Below the pieces are notes generated by a model. The model did no database searches, was not told where the DNA came from, and saw only the letters and a program-made list of their open reading frames with translations. Made by a program: the position numbers and the translations under genes. From positions 1-64,000 of the forward strand of contig NZ_JAGGPS010000038.1 in the NCBI RefSeq assembly GCF_018613725.1: DNA of 64,000 bases. Direction: 5' to 3'. Origin of the DNA: Hymenobacter sp. ISL-91 (GTDB taxonomy: Bacteria; Bacteroidota; Bacteroidia; Cytophagales; Hymenobacteraceae). Of this stretch, positions 24,047 to 32,692 are shown piece by piece. Each line of letters opens with the position of its first letter. The stretch's first letter is position 1.

Positions 24047-25357
24047 ATGAACGTAGTCCAATATCCTGCCCGATCTGAGTGGGCAGCGCTGCAGCAGCGG
24101 GCGGCTCAACAGCAGGCCCAGGACGTGGAGCAGCGCGTGCAGCAGATTTTCGAGGACGTGCGCACGCGTGGCGACGCGGCCCTGCTCGATTATGCCCGGC
24201 AGTTCGACCGCGCCGACCTTTCGGCTGCCGGTGGGCTGCTGGTGGGCCCCGAGGAGTTGGCCGCTGCCGCCGCCCGGGTGCCTTCGGAGCTGCAAACGGC
24301 CATCCGGCAGGCGCATGCCAATATTCTGCGGTTTCATCAGGCTCAGGTGCCGGCCGAAGAGCGGGTGGAAACCATGCCAGGCGTACTATGCTGGCGGCGC
24401 GCAGTGCCCGTGCAGCGGGTGGGCCTGTATATTCCGGGCGGCACAGCGCCGCTGTTCAGCACGCTGCTTATGCTGGGCGTACCGGCCCGGCTGGCGGGCT
24501 GCCCGCACATTGTGCTCTGCACCCCGCCCCAAAAGGATGGCTCGGTGAACCCCATTATCCTGTTTACGGCCCAGCTGCTCGGGATTGATATGATTGTGAA
24601 AGCCGGCGGGGCGCAGGCCGTAGCCGCTCTGAGCGGCGGCACCGAATCGGTGCCGGCCGTTGACAAGATTTTCGGGCCCGGCAACCGTTACGTGACGGCC
24701 GCCAAGCAACTGGCCACCCGCTACGGCGTGGCCATTGATATGCCCGCCGGCCCTTCGGAAGTTTTGGTGCTGGCCGATGCCACGGCCAACCCGGCTTTCG
24801 TGGCGGCCGACCTGCTCAGCCAGGCCGAGCACGGCCCCGATTCGCAGGTGATTCTGCTGGCCGACTCCTTATCTATAGTGGAGCAAACCAAAGCCGAAGT
24901 AGAACGCCAGCTGCGGGAGCTGCCCCGGGCCGAAGTGGCGGCGCAGGCCCTGACCGAAAGCCGCGCCATTCTACTGGAAAGCCCACAGGCTATGCTCGAC
25001 TTCTCGAATGAGTATGCGCCGGAGCACCTGATTCTGGCCGTGCGCAACCCCGAGCAGCTGGCTGCGGGCGTCACCAATGCCGGCTCGGTTTTTCTGGGGC
25101 ATCTGACCCCGGAAGCGGTGGGCGACTACGCTTCGGGCACCAACCATACGTTGCCCACCAACGGCTACGCCCGCAACTACAGCGGCGTCTCGCTGGATTC
25201 GTTCCTGAAGAAAATCACCTTCCAGCGCCTGACTCCCGAAGGCCTGCTGAATGTGGGCCCCGTAGTGGAAACGATGGCCGAAGCTGAAGGCCTGCGCGCC
25301 CACGCCCGCGCCGTTACGCTACGGCTGGAGTCGTTGGCGGAGGCAGGCAACGAGTAG
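24047..25357 (+). CDS. hisD: Histidinol dehydrogenase
   Basis: Last two steps of histidine synthesis: oxidises histidinol to histidine with two NAD+ and zinc. Family motifs seen: VGLYIPGGTAPLFSTLLML, KAGGAQAVAALSGGTESVP, IFGPGNRYVTAAKQ, DMPAGPSEVLVLAD, LSQAEHGPDSQVIL (with conserved Gln and His zinc ligands), EYAPEHLIL, GDYASGTNHTLPT with the catalytic His, and YSGVSLDSF. The 436 residues match the family. Start at 24047 (MNVVQYPARSEWAAL), directly behind palindrome C1. Second gene of the operon. Confidence 0.97.
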   Translation: MNVVQYPARSEWAALQQRAAQQQAQDVEQRVQQIFEDVRTRGDAALLDYARQFDRADLSAAGGLLVGPEELAAAAARVPSELQTAIRQAHANILRFHQAQVPAEERVETMPGVLCWRRAVPVQRVGLYIPGGTAPLFSTLLMLGVPARLAGCPHIVLCTPPQKDGSVNPIILFTAQLLGIDMIVKAGGAQAVAALSGGTESVPAVDKIFGPGNRYVTAAKQLATRYGVAIDMPAGPSEVLVLADATANPAFVAADLLSQAEHGPDSQVILLADSLSIVEQTKAEVERQLRELPRAEVAAQALTESRAILLESPQAMLDFSNEYAPEHLILAVRNPEQLAAGVTNAGSVFLGHLTPEAVGDYASGTNHTLPTNGYARNYSGVSLDSFLKKITFQRLTPEGLLNVGPVVETMAEAEGLRAHARAVTLRLESLAEAGNE

Positions 25358-25372
25358 AAACAAGCTATACAC

Positions 25373-25402
25373 CTGTCATTCTTCGCGCTGCACCGGATGA
25401 CA
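25373..25402. repeat. Short family A remnant at the hisD-hisC junction
   Basis: CTGTCATTCTTCGCGC... ends ...GGATGACA: the outer ends of family A with most of the interior missing. About 30 bases remain. Confidence 0.6.
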
Positions 25403-25417
25403 AAATAAACGAATACC

Positions 25418-26470
25418 ATGTTCAATCTTGATAGCCTGGTGCGCCCCAACCTCCGGGACATGAAACCTTATTCCTCGGCCCGCGACGAATTTCAGGGCGA
25501 GGCCCAGGTGATGCTCGATGCCAACGAGAACAGCCTCGGCAGCGCCGGTCCCGAGCGGTTCAACCGCTACCCCGACCCACAGCAGCGTGCCGTGAAAGCC
25601 GAGCTGGCGAAGCTAAAGGGCGTGCTGCCAACCCAGATTTTCCTCGGCAACGGCTCCGATGAGGCCATCGACCTGCTGGTGCGCCTGACCTGTGTGCCCG
25701 GTCACGACAGCCTGCTGATTCTGCCGCCCACTTACGGCATGTACGAGGTGGCCGCCAACCTGAATGATGTGCGCGTGGAGCGTATCCAGCTCACGCCCGA
25801 TTTTCAACTCTCACCCGAAATTGTGGCCGGGGTACTGGCGTCGGAGGCCAAGCTGGTGTGGCTCTGCTCGCCCAACAACCCCAGCGGCAACCTGCTGCAT
25901 GCGGAGGCCATTGAGGAAATTCTGCGTGGTTTCCGGGGGCTGGTGGTGGTAGATGAAGCCTACGCCGACTTTGCGCCGGCCGCCAGCTGGATTACCCGCC
26001 TGGCCGAATTTCCGAACTTGGTGGTGCTGCAAACCTTCTCCAAGGCCTGGGGGCTGGCCGGGCTGCGCCTGGGCATGGCCTTCGCTTCGCCCGAAATTAT
26101 CGGCTACCTCAACAAAATCAAGCCGCCCTACAACATCTCCGAAGCCACCCAGCAGCACGCGCTGGCCGCCCTGCACGACGCGCCCCGCGCCGAGCGGCTG
26201 CGCCGGCAGCTGCTGGAGGGCCGCGACTGGTTGGCCGAGCGCCTGCCCGCGCTGCCCATCGTGGAGCAGGTGTTTCCCTCGGATGCCAACTTCCTGCTGG
26301 TCCGGTTCAAGCCCGATGCCACGGCGCTCTACAATTTCCTGGTGAGCCGGGGCATCATCGTGCGCAACCGCACCACCCAGCCCGGCTGCACCGGCACGCT
26401 CCGCCTCACCGTGGGTACGCCCCCGGAGAACGAGTTGCTGCTGGAGGCCCTGCGGGAGTTTGCGGGGTAG
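25418..26470 (+). CDS. hisC: Histidinol-phosphate aminotransferase
   Basis: PLP enzyme that converts imidazole-acetol phosphate to histidinol phosphate with glutamate. Key features: DANENSLGS near the N-terminus, NRYPDPQQRAVKAELA, LGNGSDEAIDLLVRL, CSPNNPSGNLL, VDEAYADFAP with the PLP-pyridine Asp, the PLP lysine in QTFSKAWGLAGLRLGMAFA, and the C-terminal RNRTTQPGCTGTLRLTVG with the substrate Arg. The 350 residues are typical. Third in the operon, 60 bases after hisD, with a family A remnant between. Confidence 0.97.
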   Translation: MFNLDSLVRPNLRDMKPYSSARDEFQGEAQVMLDANENSLGSAGPERFNRYPDPQQRAVKAELAKLKGVLPTQIFLGNGSDEAIDLLVRLTCVPGHDSLLILPPTYGMYEVAANLNDVRVERIQLTPDFQLSPEIVAGVLASEAKLVWLCSPNNPSGNLLHAEAIEEILRGFRGLVVVDEAYADFAPAASWITRLAEFPNLVVLQTFSKAWGLAGLRLGMAFASPEIIGYLNKIKPPYNISEATQQHALAALHDAPRAERLRRQLLEGRDWLAERLPALPIVEQVFPSDANFLLVRFKPDATALYNFLVSRGIIVRNRTTQPGCTGTLRLTVGTPPENELLLEALREFAG

Positions 26471-26490
26471 GGGATATACGGAATAAAATA

Positions 26491-26535
26491 CGTCATGCTT
26501 TGACTCCGGCTTCGGATATGCGCAGCATAACAACG
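26491..26535. repeat. Short family A remnant at the hisC-hisB junction
   Basis: CGTCATGCTTTGACTCCGGC on the left and GCGCAGCATAACAACG on the right keep the family A outer word CGTCATGCT / AGCATAACG around a short interior. Confidence 0.6.
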
Positions 26536-26549
26536 ACTTTTAATCACTC

Positions 26550-27665
26550 ATGAAAAAAGTACTCTTCATTGACCGCGACGGCACCATTATCCTTGAGCCG
26601 CCGACGGATTTTCAAGTGGACGCGCTGACACGGGAAAAATTTCAGTTTGTGCCCGGCGCCATCACTGGTCTGGCGCGCATTGCCCGCGAGCTGGATTACG
26701 AGCTGGTGCTGGTGAGCAACCAGGATGGCCTGGGTACCGCGAGCTTCCCCGAGGAAACTTTCTGGCCGGCCCACACGATGATGCTCGACGTGCTGCGCTC
26801 GGAAGGCGTGGAGTTTGCCCGCGAGCACATCGACCGGAGCTTCCCCCACGAGAACCTGCCCACCCGCAAGCCCGGCACCGGCATGTTGCAGCAGTACTTG
26901 GCCGAAGGGGCTTATGACCTGAAAAATTCCTTTGTTCTCGGCGACCGGCTGACCGATGTGGAGCTGGCCCAAAACCTGGGTTGCCAGGCCATCCTGCTGC
27001 AGCCGGAAGGGGAGGAGGTAGCCGATGCGCACGCCGCCCTTCAGACGATGAGCTGGGAAAAAATATACCAATTCCTGCGCCTGCCCGCCCGCACCGCCGT
27101 GGTACAACGCGACACGAACGAAACCAAGATCAGCATCGCGCTCAACCTCGATGGCAACGGCCGCCCCGAGATGCACACCGGCCTGGGCTTCTTCGACCAC
27201 ATGCTCGACCAGCTCAGCAAGCACTCGGGCGTCGATATGAAAATTACGGTGCAGGGCGACCTGCACATCGACGAGCACCACACCATCGAGGACACGGCCA
27301 TTGCCCTGGGCGAGGCCTTCACCCAGGCCCTCGGCGACAAGCGCGGCCTGGCCCGCTACGGTTTCCTGCTCCCCATGGACGACGTGCTGGCCCAGGCGGC
27401 CATCGACTTCTCGGGCCGCCCCTGGATTGTGTGGGACGCCGAATTCAAGCGGGAGAAAGTAGGGGATATGCCCTGCGAAATGTTTTACCATTTCTTCAAA
27501 AGCTTCTCCGACGCCGCCCGCTGCAACCTCAACATCAAGGCTGAGGGCCAGAACGAGCACCACAAGATCGAAGCCATCTTCAAGGCCGTTGCCAAATCCA
27601 TTAAGATGGCGCTGGTGCGCGACGCCGGCCGCATGGAAATTCCCAGCACTAAAGGCATTCTGTAG
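26550..27665 (+). CDS. hisB: Bifunctional histidinol-phosphatase / imidazoleglycerol-phosphate dehydratase
   Basis: Two enzymes in one chain. Residues 1-165 are a HAD phosphatase: [15 protein letters not shown] (nucleophile Asp), [10 protein letters not shown], and [14 protein letters not shown]. Residues 175-371 are the manganese dehydratase: [52 protein letters not shown], and [18 protein letters not shown], all His-rich metal sites. This fused form is also known from enterobacteria and many Bacteroidota. Fourth gene of the operon; a 183-base gap with another inverted repeat follows. Confidence 0.97.
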   Translation: MKKVLFIDRDGTIILEPPTDFQVDALTREKFQFVPGAITGLARIARELDYELVLVSNQDGLGTASFPEETFWPAHTMMLDVLRSEGVEFAREHIDRSFPHENLPTRKPGTGMLQQYLAEGAYDLKNSFVLGDRLTDVELAQNLGCQAILLQPEGEEVADAHAALQTMSWEKIYQFLRLPARTAVVQRDTNETKISIALNLDGNGRPEMHTGLGFFDHMLDQLSKHSGVDMKITVQGDLHIDEHHTIEDTAIALGEAFTQALGDKRGLARYGFLLPMDDVLAQAAIDFSGRPWIVWDAEFKREKVGDMPCEMFYHFFKSFSDAARCNLNIKAEGQNEHHKIEAIFKAVAKSIKMALVRDAGRMEIPSTKGIL

Positions 27666-27666
27666 T

Positions 27667-27821
27667 CTATCCATTTGTTTATTCAAATGTGTAAGATACC
27701 GACGTTGACTGGCCTGCCCGGAATAATGCTTTCCTATTTTCCGATAGGAGTGTTATTTAAGCTAACGGGCAGCGCATTACGAGAATAATGACTTAAAACA
27801 TTTGTTTAAACAAAAGGATAG
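27667..27821. repeat. Inverted repeat at the hisB-hisH junction (family I)
   Basis: CTATCCATTTGTTTATTCAAATG-type left end (27667) and CATTTGTTTAAACAAAAGG-ATAG right end (27821) are partly complementary: CTATCC / GGATAG plus the TTTGTTTA / TAAACAAA words. The spacer of about 110 bases holds further short complements (GAATAATG / CATTA). AT-rich, unlike its surroundings. Confidence 0.6.
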
Positions 27822-27848
27822 GCCTCGCTCATCACTCGATATATTCAA

Positions 27849-28439
27849 ATGGAAATAGCTGTTGTTGATTATAAAGGCGGTAACGTGCAGTCGGTGCTGT
27901 TTGCCTTGGAACGGCTAGGCGTGCAGGCCACGCTCACGGCCGACCACGAGGTGTTGCGCAGGGCCGACAAGGTGCTGTTCCCCGGTGAGGGTGAGGCCGC
28001 ATCTGCTATGCAGGAACTGCGCGCCCAGGGCTTGCACGAAGTGCTTCCCACGCTCACCCAACCCTTCCTTGGCATCTGCCTGGGCATGCAGCTGCTGGGC
28101 CAACACACGCAGGAAGGCGGGGGCACCGATATGCTCGGTATCCTTCCCTTTGATGTAGTGCGTTTCCCGGCCTTACCGGAATATAAAGTGCCGCACATGG
28201 GCTGGAATAATCTGCAAACTTTGAACAGTCCGTTGTTCGAAGGCCTTAGCGCCGAGGATTACGTGTACTTCGTGCACAGCTACTACGCGCCGGTCGGAGA
28301 GTACACCATTGCAGAGGCGGCATACCCGGCACCCTTCAGCGCGGCCGTGCAGCATGAGAACTTCTACGCCGTGCAGTTCCACACCGAAAAGAGCGGCCCC
28401 GTCGGCACCCGCATTTTGGAGAATTTTCTCAAGCTGTAA
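27849..28439 (+). CDS. hisH: Imidazole glycerol phosphate synthase, glutamine amidotransferase subunit
   Basis: Hydrolyses glutamine and passes ammonia to HisF. It is a class I glutamine amidotransferase: VDYKGGNVQSVLFALERLG, LFPGEGEAASAMQELR, the catalytic Cys77 in FLGICLGMQLLG, VPHMGWNNL, YFVHSYYAP, and the catalytic His/Glu pair in YAVQFHTEKSGPVGTRI. PGEG replaces the more usual PGVG. The 196 residues are typical. Fifth gene; partners with HisF, which is encoded two genes downstream. Confidence 0.96.
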   Translation: MEIAVVDYKGGNVQSVLFALERLGVQATLTADHEVLRRADKVLFPGEGEAASAMQELRAQGLHEVLPTLTQPFLGICLGMQLLGQHTQEGGGTDMLGILPFDVVRFPALPEYKVPHMGWNNLQTLNSPLFEGLSAEDYVYFVHSYYAPVGEYTIAEAAYPAPFSAAVQHENFYAVQFHTEKSGPVGTRILENFLKL

Positions 28440-28455
28440 GTGGGTACCAAAAGAG

Positions 28456-28563
28456 CGTCATGCTGAGTGAAGCCGGAGGCACAGTCGAATCATCTCTACT
28501 GCTTCGTTGCAATCAGTAAGAATACCATTACACTAAAGATGCTTCGGCAAGCTCAGCATAACG
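28456..28563. repeat. Palindromic element, family A (copy A4, hisH-hisA junction)
   Basis: CGTCATGCTGAGTGAAGCCG... on the left and GATGCTTCGGCAAGCTCAGC-ATAACG on the right. The left arm carries an insertion GGAGGCACAG also seen, with changes, in copy A6. Confidence 0.85.
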
Positions 28564-28600
28564 TTCCATTGATCCGCTACCAGCACCAAGCACTAACCCC

Positions 28601-29317
28601 ATGAACATCATTCCCGCCATCGACCTTATCAACGGCCAGTGCGTGCGCCTGACGGAGGGCGACTTTGCCCAGCAGACCACCTACGACGCCGACCCGCTGG
28701 CCGTGGCCCAGCGCTTCGAAGCGGCCGGCGTTAAGCGCCTGCACCTCGTCGACCTCGACGGGGCCCGGGCCCGGCAACCCGTGAACCTGCCGGTGCTCGA
28801 GCGCATCGCCCGTCACACCAGCCTGCACATCGACTTCGGGGGCGGCCTGCAGAGCGAGGCGGCCGTGCGCCAGGCCTTCGACGCCGGGGCCCAACAGATT
28901 ACGGCCGGTAGTATTGCCGTGCGCGAGCCCGAAACGGTGAACGGCTGGCTCCAGGCTTTCGGGGCCGGCCGCATCATCATCGGGGCCGACTACCGCGACA
29001 ACCACATTTCCATTAATGCCTGGGCCGAGCAGAGCGAACGGACCCTGCGTGAGTTTGTGGAGGGTTACCTGGCCAGTGGGGCCACTACCTTCATCTGCAC
29101 CGACGTGAGCAAGGACGGCAAACTTCAGGGGCCCTCACTGGCCACCTACACCGAGCTACGCCAGCAACTGCCCGCCGCCGAACTTATTGCCAGCGGCGGC
29201 GTGACCACCATTGCCGATGTAGAGGCCCTGGCGGCTGTGGGCATGCACGGCGCCATCATTGGCAAGGCCATCTACGAAGGCACGATTACGCTGGAGCAGC
29301 TGCAGCCCTGGCTGTAG
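28601..29317 (+). CDS. hisA: ProFAR isomerase (HisA)
   Basis: Amadori isomerisation of ProFAR to PRFAR, the substrate of HisF/HisH. Beta/alpha barrel with IPAIDLINGQCVRLTEGDFA (catalytic Asp8), LHLVDLDGARARQPVN, IDFGGGLQSEAAVRQAFDAG, the second catalytic Asp in FICTDVSKDGKLQGPS, and IASGGVTTIADVEAL as the phosphate-binding end. The 238 residues are typical. Sixth gene, between palindromes A4 and A5. Confidence 0.96.
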   Translation: MNIIPAIDLINGQCVRLTEGDFAQQTTYDADPLAVAQRFEAAGVKRLHLVDLDGARARQPVNLPVLERIARHTSLHIDFGGGLQSEAAVRQAFDAGAQQITAGSIAVREPETVNGWLQAFGAGRIIIGADYRDNHISINAWAEQSERTLREFVEGYLASGATTFICTDVSKDGKLQGPSLATYTELRQQLPAAELIASGGVTTIADVEALAAVGMHGAIIGKAIYEGTITLEQLQPWL

Positions 29318-29337
29318 CGGTTACCGAACAGTTCTTT

Positions 29338-29472
29338 TGTCATCCTGAGCATGTTGCGCTTTGAGCAAGGACGAAGGACCTTATCGCGTTTGAAGGAGAT
29401 ATACCAACGGTTTCATGCCAGCGTGATAAGGTCCTTCGTCCTTGCTCAAAGCGCAACATGCTCAGGATGACA
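29338..29472. repeat. Palindromic element, family A (copy A5, hisA-hisF junction)
   Basis: The most perfect copy: 48 bases of the left arm (TGTCATCCTGAGCATGTTGC... to ...GGACCTTATC) are exactly complementary to the right arm (GATAAGGTCC... to ...GCTCAGGATGACA), around a loop of about 39 bases. GAAGGACCTT core, as in A1. Such perfection suggests recent insertion or active maintenance. Confidence 0.93.
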
Positions 29473-29492
29473 GTATATTTCAATAGCCAACC

Positions 29493-30251
29493 ATGCTGAC
29501 CAAACGAATCATTCCTTGCCTAGATATAAAGGATGGCCGCACCGTGAAGGGCGTGCAGTTTGAGGGGCTGCGCGACGCCGGCGACCCGGTGGCGCTGGCC
29601 GCCCGCTACGCCCGCGAAGGCGCCGACGAGCTGGTGTTTCTCGACATCACGGCTACCAACCAGAAACGCGCCACGCTGATAGCGCTGGTGCGCGACGTGG
29701 CCCGCGAGCTGGATATACCGTTCACGGTGGGCGGCGGCATTGGCTCGGTGGCCGATGTGGAGGCGCTGCTGCTGAACGGGGCCGACAAGGTGAGCATCAA
29801 CTCGGCGGCTTTGGCGCGGCCCGAACTGATTGACGAGCTGGCTGCCCGTTTCGGCTCCCAGTGCATTGTGGTGGCCGCCGACGCCCGCTTTAATGCCGCC
29901 GACGGCTGGCAGGTGTACACCCGGGCCGGCACCCATAACACCGGCCGCGACGCCGTGCAGTGGTGCCGCGAGGCTGCCGACCGGGGCGCGGGCGAAATCC
30001 TGCTGACTTCCATGAGCAACGACGGCACCAAGGACGGCTTCGCCCTCGATATCACGGGGGCCGTGAGCCGGGCCGTAACCATCCCGGTTATCGCCTCGGG
30101 CGGCGCCGGCTCGAAGCAGGACTTCACCAATGTGTTCCAGCAGGCCCAGGCCGACGCTGGCCTCGCCGCCAGCATCTTTCACTTCGGCGAAATCGGTATT
30201 CGCGAACTAAAGGAGCATTTGCGCCAGGACGGTATTCCGGTTCGGCTATAA
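29493..30251 (+). CDS. hisF: Imidazole glycerol phosphate synthase, cyclase subunit
   Basis: Cyclises PRFAR with ammonia from HisH to imidazole glycerol phosphate and AICAR. Barrel motifs: [19 protein letters not shown] with the catalytic Asp, [65 protein letters not shown] with the second catalytic Asp, and [15 protein letters not shown]. The 252 residues are typical. Seventh gene, between palindromes A5 and D1. Confidence 0.97.
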   Translation: MLTKRIIPCLDIKDGRTVKGVQFEGLRDAGDPVALAARYAREGADELVFLDITATNQKRATLIALVRDVARELDIPFTVGGGIGSVADVEALLLNGADKVSINSAALARPELIDELAARFGSQCIVVAADARFNAADGWQVYTRAGTHNTGRDAVQWCREAADRGAGEILLTSMSNDGTKDGFALDITGAVSRAVTIPVIASGGAGSKQDFTNVFQQAQADAGLAASIFHFGEIGIRELKEHLRQDGIPVRL

Positions 30252-30254
30252 TTG

Positions 30255-30339
30255 AGTTGTCAGTTGGTAGTTGCCGGTTGTCAGAAGTGATGATGGCGTG
30301 CCGGTACTGACAACAGACAACTATCAACTGACAACTACC
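30255..30339. repeat. Inverted repeat, family D (copy D1, hisF-hisIE junction)
   Basis: GTTGTCAGTTGGTAGTTGCC on the left pairs with GACAACTATCAACTGACAAC on the right. The words GTTGTCAGTT / AACTGACAAC recur in copy D2 at 55849-55920 before kdpA. The right arm ends two bases before the hisIE ATG. Confidence 0.82.
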
Positions 30340-30341
30340 AA

Positions 30342-30983
30342 ATGGATTTTGCCAAAATGCCCGATGGGCTGATTCCCGTGATTGTGCAGGATGCCGCTAC
30401 GGGCCAGGTGCTCATGCTAGGCTACCAGAACGAAGAAGCCCGGCGCGTTACGCGCGAAACGGGCCGCGTGACGTTCTTTTCGCGCTCCAAGCAGCGCCTC
30501 TGGACCAAGGGCGAAACGTCGGGTAATTACCTCACCGTAGTGAGCGAGCACGAAGACTGCGACCAGGACGCGCTGCTCATCCGCGCCATTCCCGACGGGC
30601 CCACTTGCCACCGCGGTACCACCAGCTGCTTCGAGCAGCCCAATGAGGCGGCTTATCCGGCCCCGGCTGTGGGCTTTATTGCCGAGCTGGAGCGGCTGGT
30701 GCAGCGCCGCCACCAGTTTCCCGACGAGGACCCCAACTCGTATACTGCCTCGCTCTTCCGCAAGGGCATGCCCAAAATCGCCCAGAAAGTAGGGGAGGAG
30801 GCCGTGGAAACGGTTATCGACGCCGTGGGTGGTAATGTGGATGGCCTCAAGGGTGAGGCCGCCGACCTGTTGTACCATTTGGTGGTACTGCTAACGGCCT
30901 CTGGCCTGTCGCTGGATGATGTAGTAGCCGTGTTGCGCGAGCGGCACAGCACCATCTCGGGCGGGGTGCGGCGGCCGGAGTAG
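30342..30983 (+). CDS. hisIE: Phosphoribosyl-AMP cyclohydrolase / phosphoribosyl-ATP pyrophosphohydrolase
   Basis: Steps two and three of histidine synthesis in one chain. Residues 1-105 are HisI: MLGYQNEEARRVTRETGRVT, FFSRSKQRLWTKGETSGNYL, and the zinc/magnesium site EDCDQDALL with GPTCHRGTTSCF. Residues 110-213 are HisE, an all-helical MazG-like domain: IAELERLVQRRHQFPDEDPN, IAQKVGEEAVETVIDAV, EAADLLYHLVVLL. The fused order HisI-HisE is the common one. Last gene of the operon; a strong bidirectional hairpin follows. Confidence 0.96.
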   Translation: MDFAKMPDGLIPVIVQDAATGQVLMLGYQNEEARRVTRETGRVTFFSRSKQRLWTKGETSGNYLTVVSEHEDCDQDALLIRAIPDGPTCHRGTTSCFEQPNEAAYPAPAVGFIAELERLVQRRHQFPDEDPNSYTASLFRKGMPKIAQKVGEEAVETVIDAVGGNVDGLKGEAADLLYHLVVLLTASGLSLDDVVAVLRERHSTISGGVRRPE

Positions 30984-31018
30984 GTAAGTAGTAAAGAAAC
31001 AGGCTCTAAACACTCAAA

Positions 31019-31050
31019 CGCTGGGGCGGCCGTTTACGGACGCCCCAGCG
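31019..31050. terminator. Terminator of the his operon (bidirectional hairpin)
   Basis: CGCTGGGGCG and CGCCCCAGCG with inner CCG-TTTA-CGG pairing make a long GC stem between the convergent hisIE and the minus-strand gene at 31055. It is followed by an A-rich tract rather than a clear T run on the plus strand. Confidence 0.65.
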
Positions 31051-31054
31051 CTGG

Positions 31055-31681
31055 TTAAAAAGCGTAGCCGACCTGTAAATCCGCACCCGTAGTAACGTGC
31101 ACATCCATGCCGCCCTTGCGCGGCCGGCCGGGCACTACATACGACTCGCGGCGGGCCGTGAAGTCGTAGCCGTAACTACCGCTTAGCAGCCAGCGGCCCT
31201 TGCGCAGTTGGTAGCCCACGCGGGCCGTAACCGGGGCGTGCACTTGAATGTCGCTAACGTAGCCGCCGGGGCTGTTGCTGTCCTGTTGAAATTCCTCCGC
31301 TACCACCTGCAGACCGCCGCCCACGAACAGGCCCGCGCCGGCTTTGCGTTGGGGCCAGAGAAAATACCGGAGCTGGGTGCTTACCAGAGCGCTGTTGAAT
31401 ACGCCGCGGCTGAGCCTAACCCGTTCGTATTCCCCGGTAGACGGGTTTAGCAGTACCGTGTACGTGCTGGCATCTCGATGCACGCCGCCAATTCCCACGC
31501 GCATTGCCCATCGCTCATTCATCAGCCACTCGTAGCTGAGGCTGGGATAGTGCGTAGCTCCGCCGTATTCTGCACGGTGTACGCCCAAGTACAGGGCGCG
31601 GCGCGCGATGGGCGGAGTAAGGACGGTCGAGTCGGCCGGTGCCGATAGCAACAGGCTGGTAATACTGGTTAAGAGTAACAT
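31055..31681 (-). CDS. Hypothetical outer-membrane beta-barrel-like protein
   Basis: Family not recognised. The ATG at 31681 starts a short signal-like segment MLLLTSITSLLLSAP. The following 190 residues alternate hydrophobic and polar positions as in small outer-membrane barrels (ALYLGVHRAEYGGATHYPSL, GAGLFVGGGLQVVAEEF, RWLLSGSYGYDFTARRES) and end in the aromatic strand ADLQVGYAF. The 75 residues of the longer frame upstream lack protein character. Codon use fits the genome. It converges with hisIE and is divergent from the GT2 gene. Confidence 0.65.
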   Translation of the reverse strand: MLLLTSITSLLLSAPADSTVLTPPIARRALYLGVHRAEYGGATHYPSLSYEWLMNERWAMRVGIGGVHRDASTYTVLLNPSTGEYERVRLSRGVFNSALVSTQLRYFLWPQRKAGAGLFVGGGLQVVAEEFQQDSNSPGGYVSDIQVHAPVTARVGYQLRKGRWLLSGSYGYDFTARRESYVVPGRPRKGGMDVHVTTGADLQVGYAF

Positions 31682-31883
31682 CGTACAAAGACAATAAAGC
31701 TGGTAAAGATGCGGTAATAACGGTTGTAAACGCTGGAAATGATATGCTCCGTTGTGGGAAATCCGGCTCATACAATATAGTTTTCGCACAGCTGGGGTAA
31801 TATACTCCCGATAGCGGGGCAGTTGCAGGGATGCCCCTTTTACATTCCTTCCGTACCTTGCCAGTTCGCCTCTTAGTCGTTCT

Positions 31884-32681
31884 ATGTCCGCTGCCAACTC
31901 CATCTACTTGTCCGAGCAAAGCCTGACGGTGCTCGTGCCCGTGTATAACGAGGAGGAGAGCCTGGGGCAATTTGTGGTGGAGATGGACAAGTTTCTGGCC
32001 CTCACGCCGGTGGCCACCACGGTGCTGTTCATCAATGATGGTTCGACCGATGGCTCGCTGGCGCTGCTGCGGGCGGTGTGCGGCAGCAAGCCAGGCTACG
32101 AGTTTATCAGCCTGAGCCAGAACCGGGGCCTGAGCACGGCCATCAAGGCCGGCATCGACCACGCCCGCACCACGCTCATCGGCTACATCGACTCCGATAT
32201 TCAAACCACGCCGCTCGACTTCCTGACTTTCTTCGAGTTTCTGCCCGAGTTTGATATGGTGAACGGCATCCGGGCCAAGCGGCAGGATACGCTGGTGAAA
32301 AAACTGTCGTCGAAACTAGCCAACGGGGTACGCCGCACGCTCATCAACGACGGCATCCAGGATACGGGCTGCCCGCTGAAAATCATCAAAACCGACTATG
32401 CCCGCCGGTTGCCGCTGTTCCATGGCCTGCACCGGTTTCTGGGGGCGTTGGTGCAGCTGCAGGGCGGCCGCGTGAAGCAGCTGCCGGTGCGCCACTTCCC
32501 GCGCTTTGCGGGCACGGCCAAGTACACCCTCTGGAACCGGGCCTGGAAGCCGCTCATCGACACGTTCGGCTTCCGCTGGATTCGCTCGCGCTGGAAGAAC
32601 TATGAAATAGGGGAGCAGTACCGTGGTGCTCCTGCCGGCCCGGTTGGGCTGGCCGCTGCCAAACCGGCAGACAACCGCTAA
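31884..32681 (+). CDS. Family 2 glycosyltransferase (dolichol-phosphate mannosyltransferase-like)
   Basis: GT-A fold transferase using a nucleotide sugar. The start of the fold is TVLVPVYNEEESLGQFVVEM, then LFINDGSTDGSLALL and the metal-binding IGYIDSDIQTTPLDF. GIQDTGCPLKIIK and HRFLGALVQLQGG follow the DPM1/ArnC pattern. There are no C-terminal membrane helices; the 265 residues end in a short Ala/Pro tail. It is followed after 11 bases by a LAB_N membrane protein, a common pairing, so it probably loads a sugar onto a lipid carrier with that partner. Confidence 0.9.
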   Translation: MSAANSIYLSEQSLTVLVPVYNEEESLGQFVVEMDKFLALTPVATTVLFINDGSTDGSLALLRAVCGSKPGYEFISLSQNRGLSTAIKAGIDHARTTLIGYIDSDIQTTPLDFLTFFEFLPEFDMVNGIRAKRQDTLVKKLSSKLANGVRRTLINDGIQDTGCPLKIIKTDYARRLPLFHGLHRFLGALVQLQGGRVKQLPVRHFPRFAGTAKYTLWNRAWKPLIDTFGFRWIRSRWKNYEIGEQYRGAPAGPVGLAAAKPADNR

Positions 32682-32692
32682 GCTGGCTGGAG

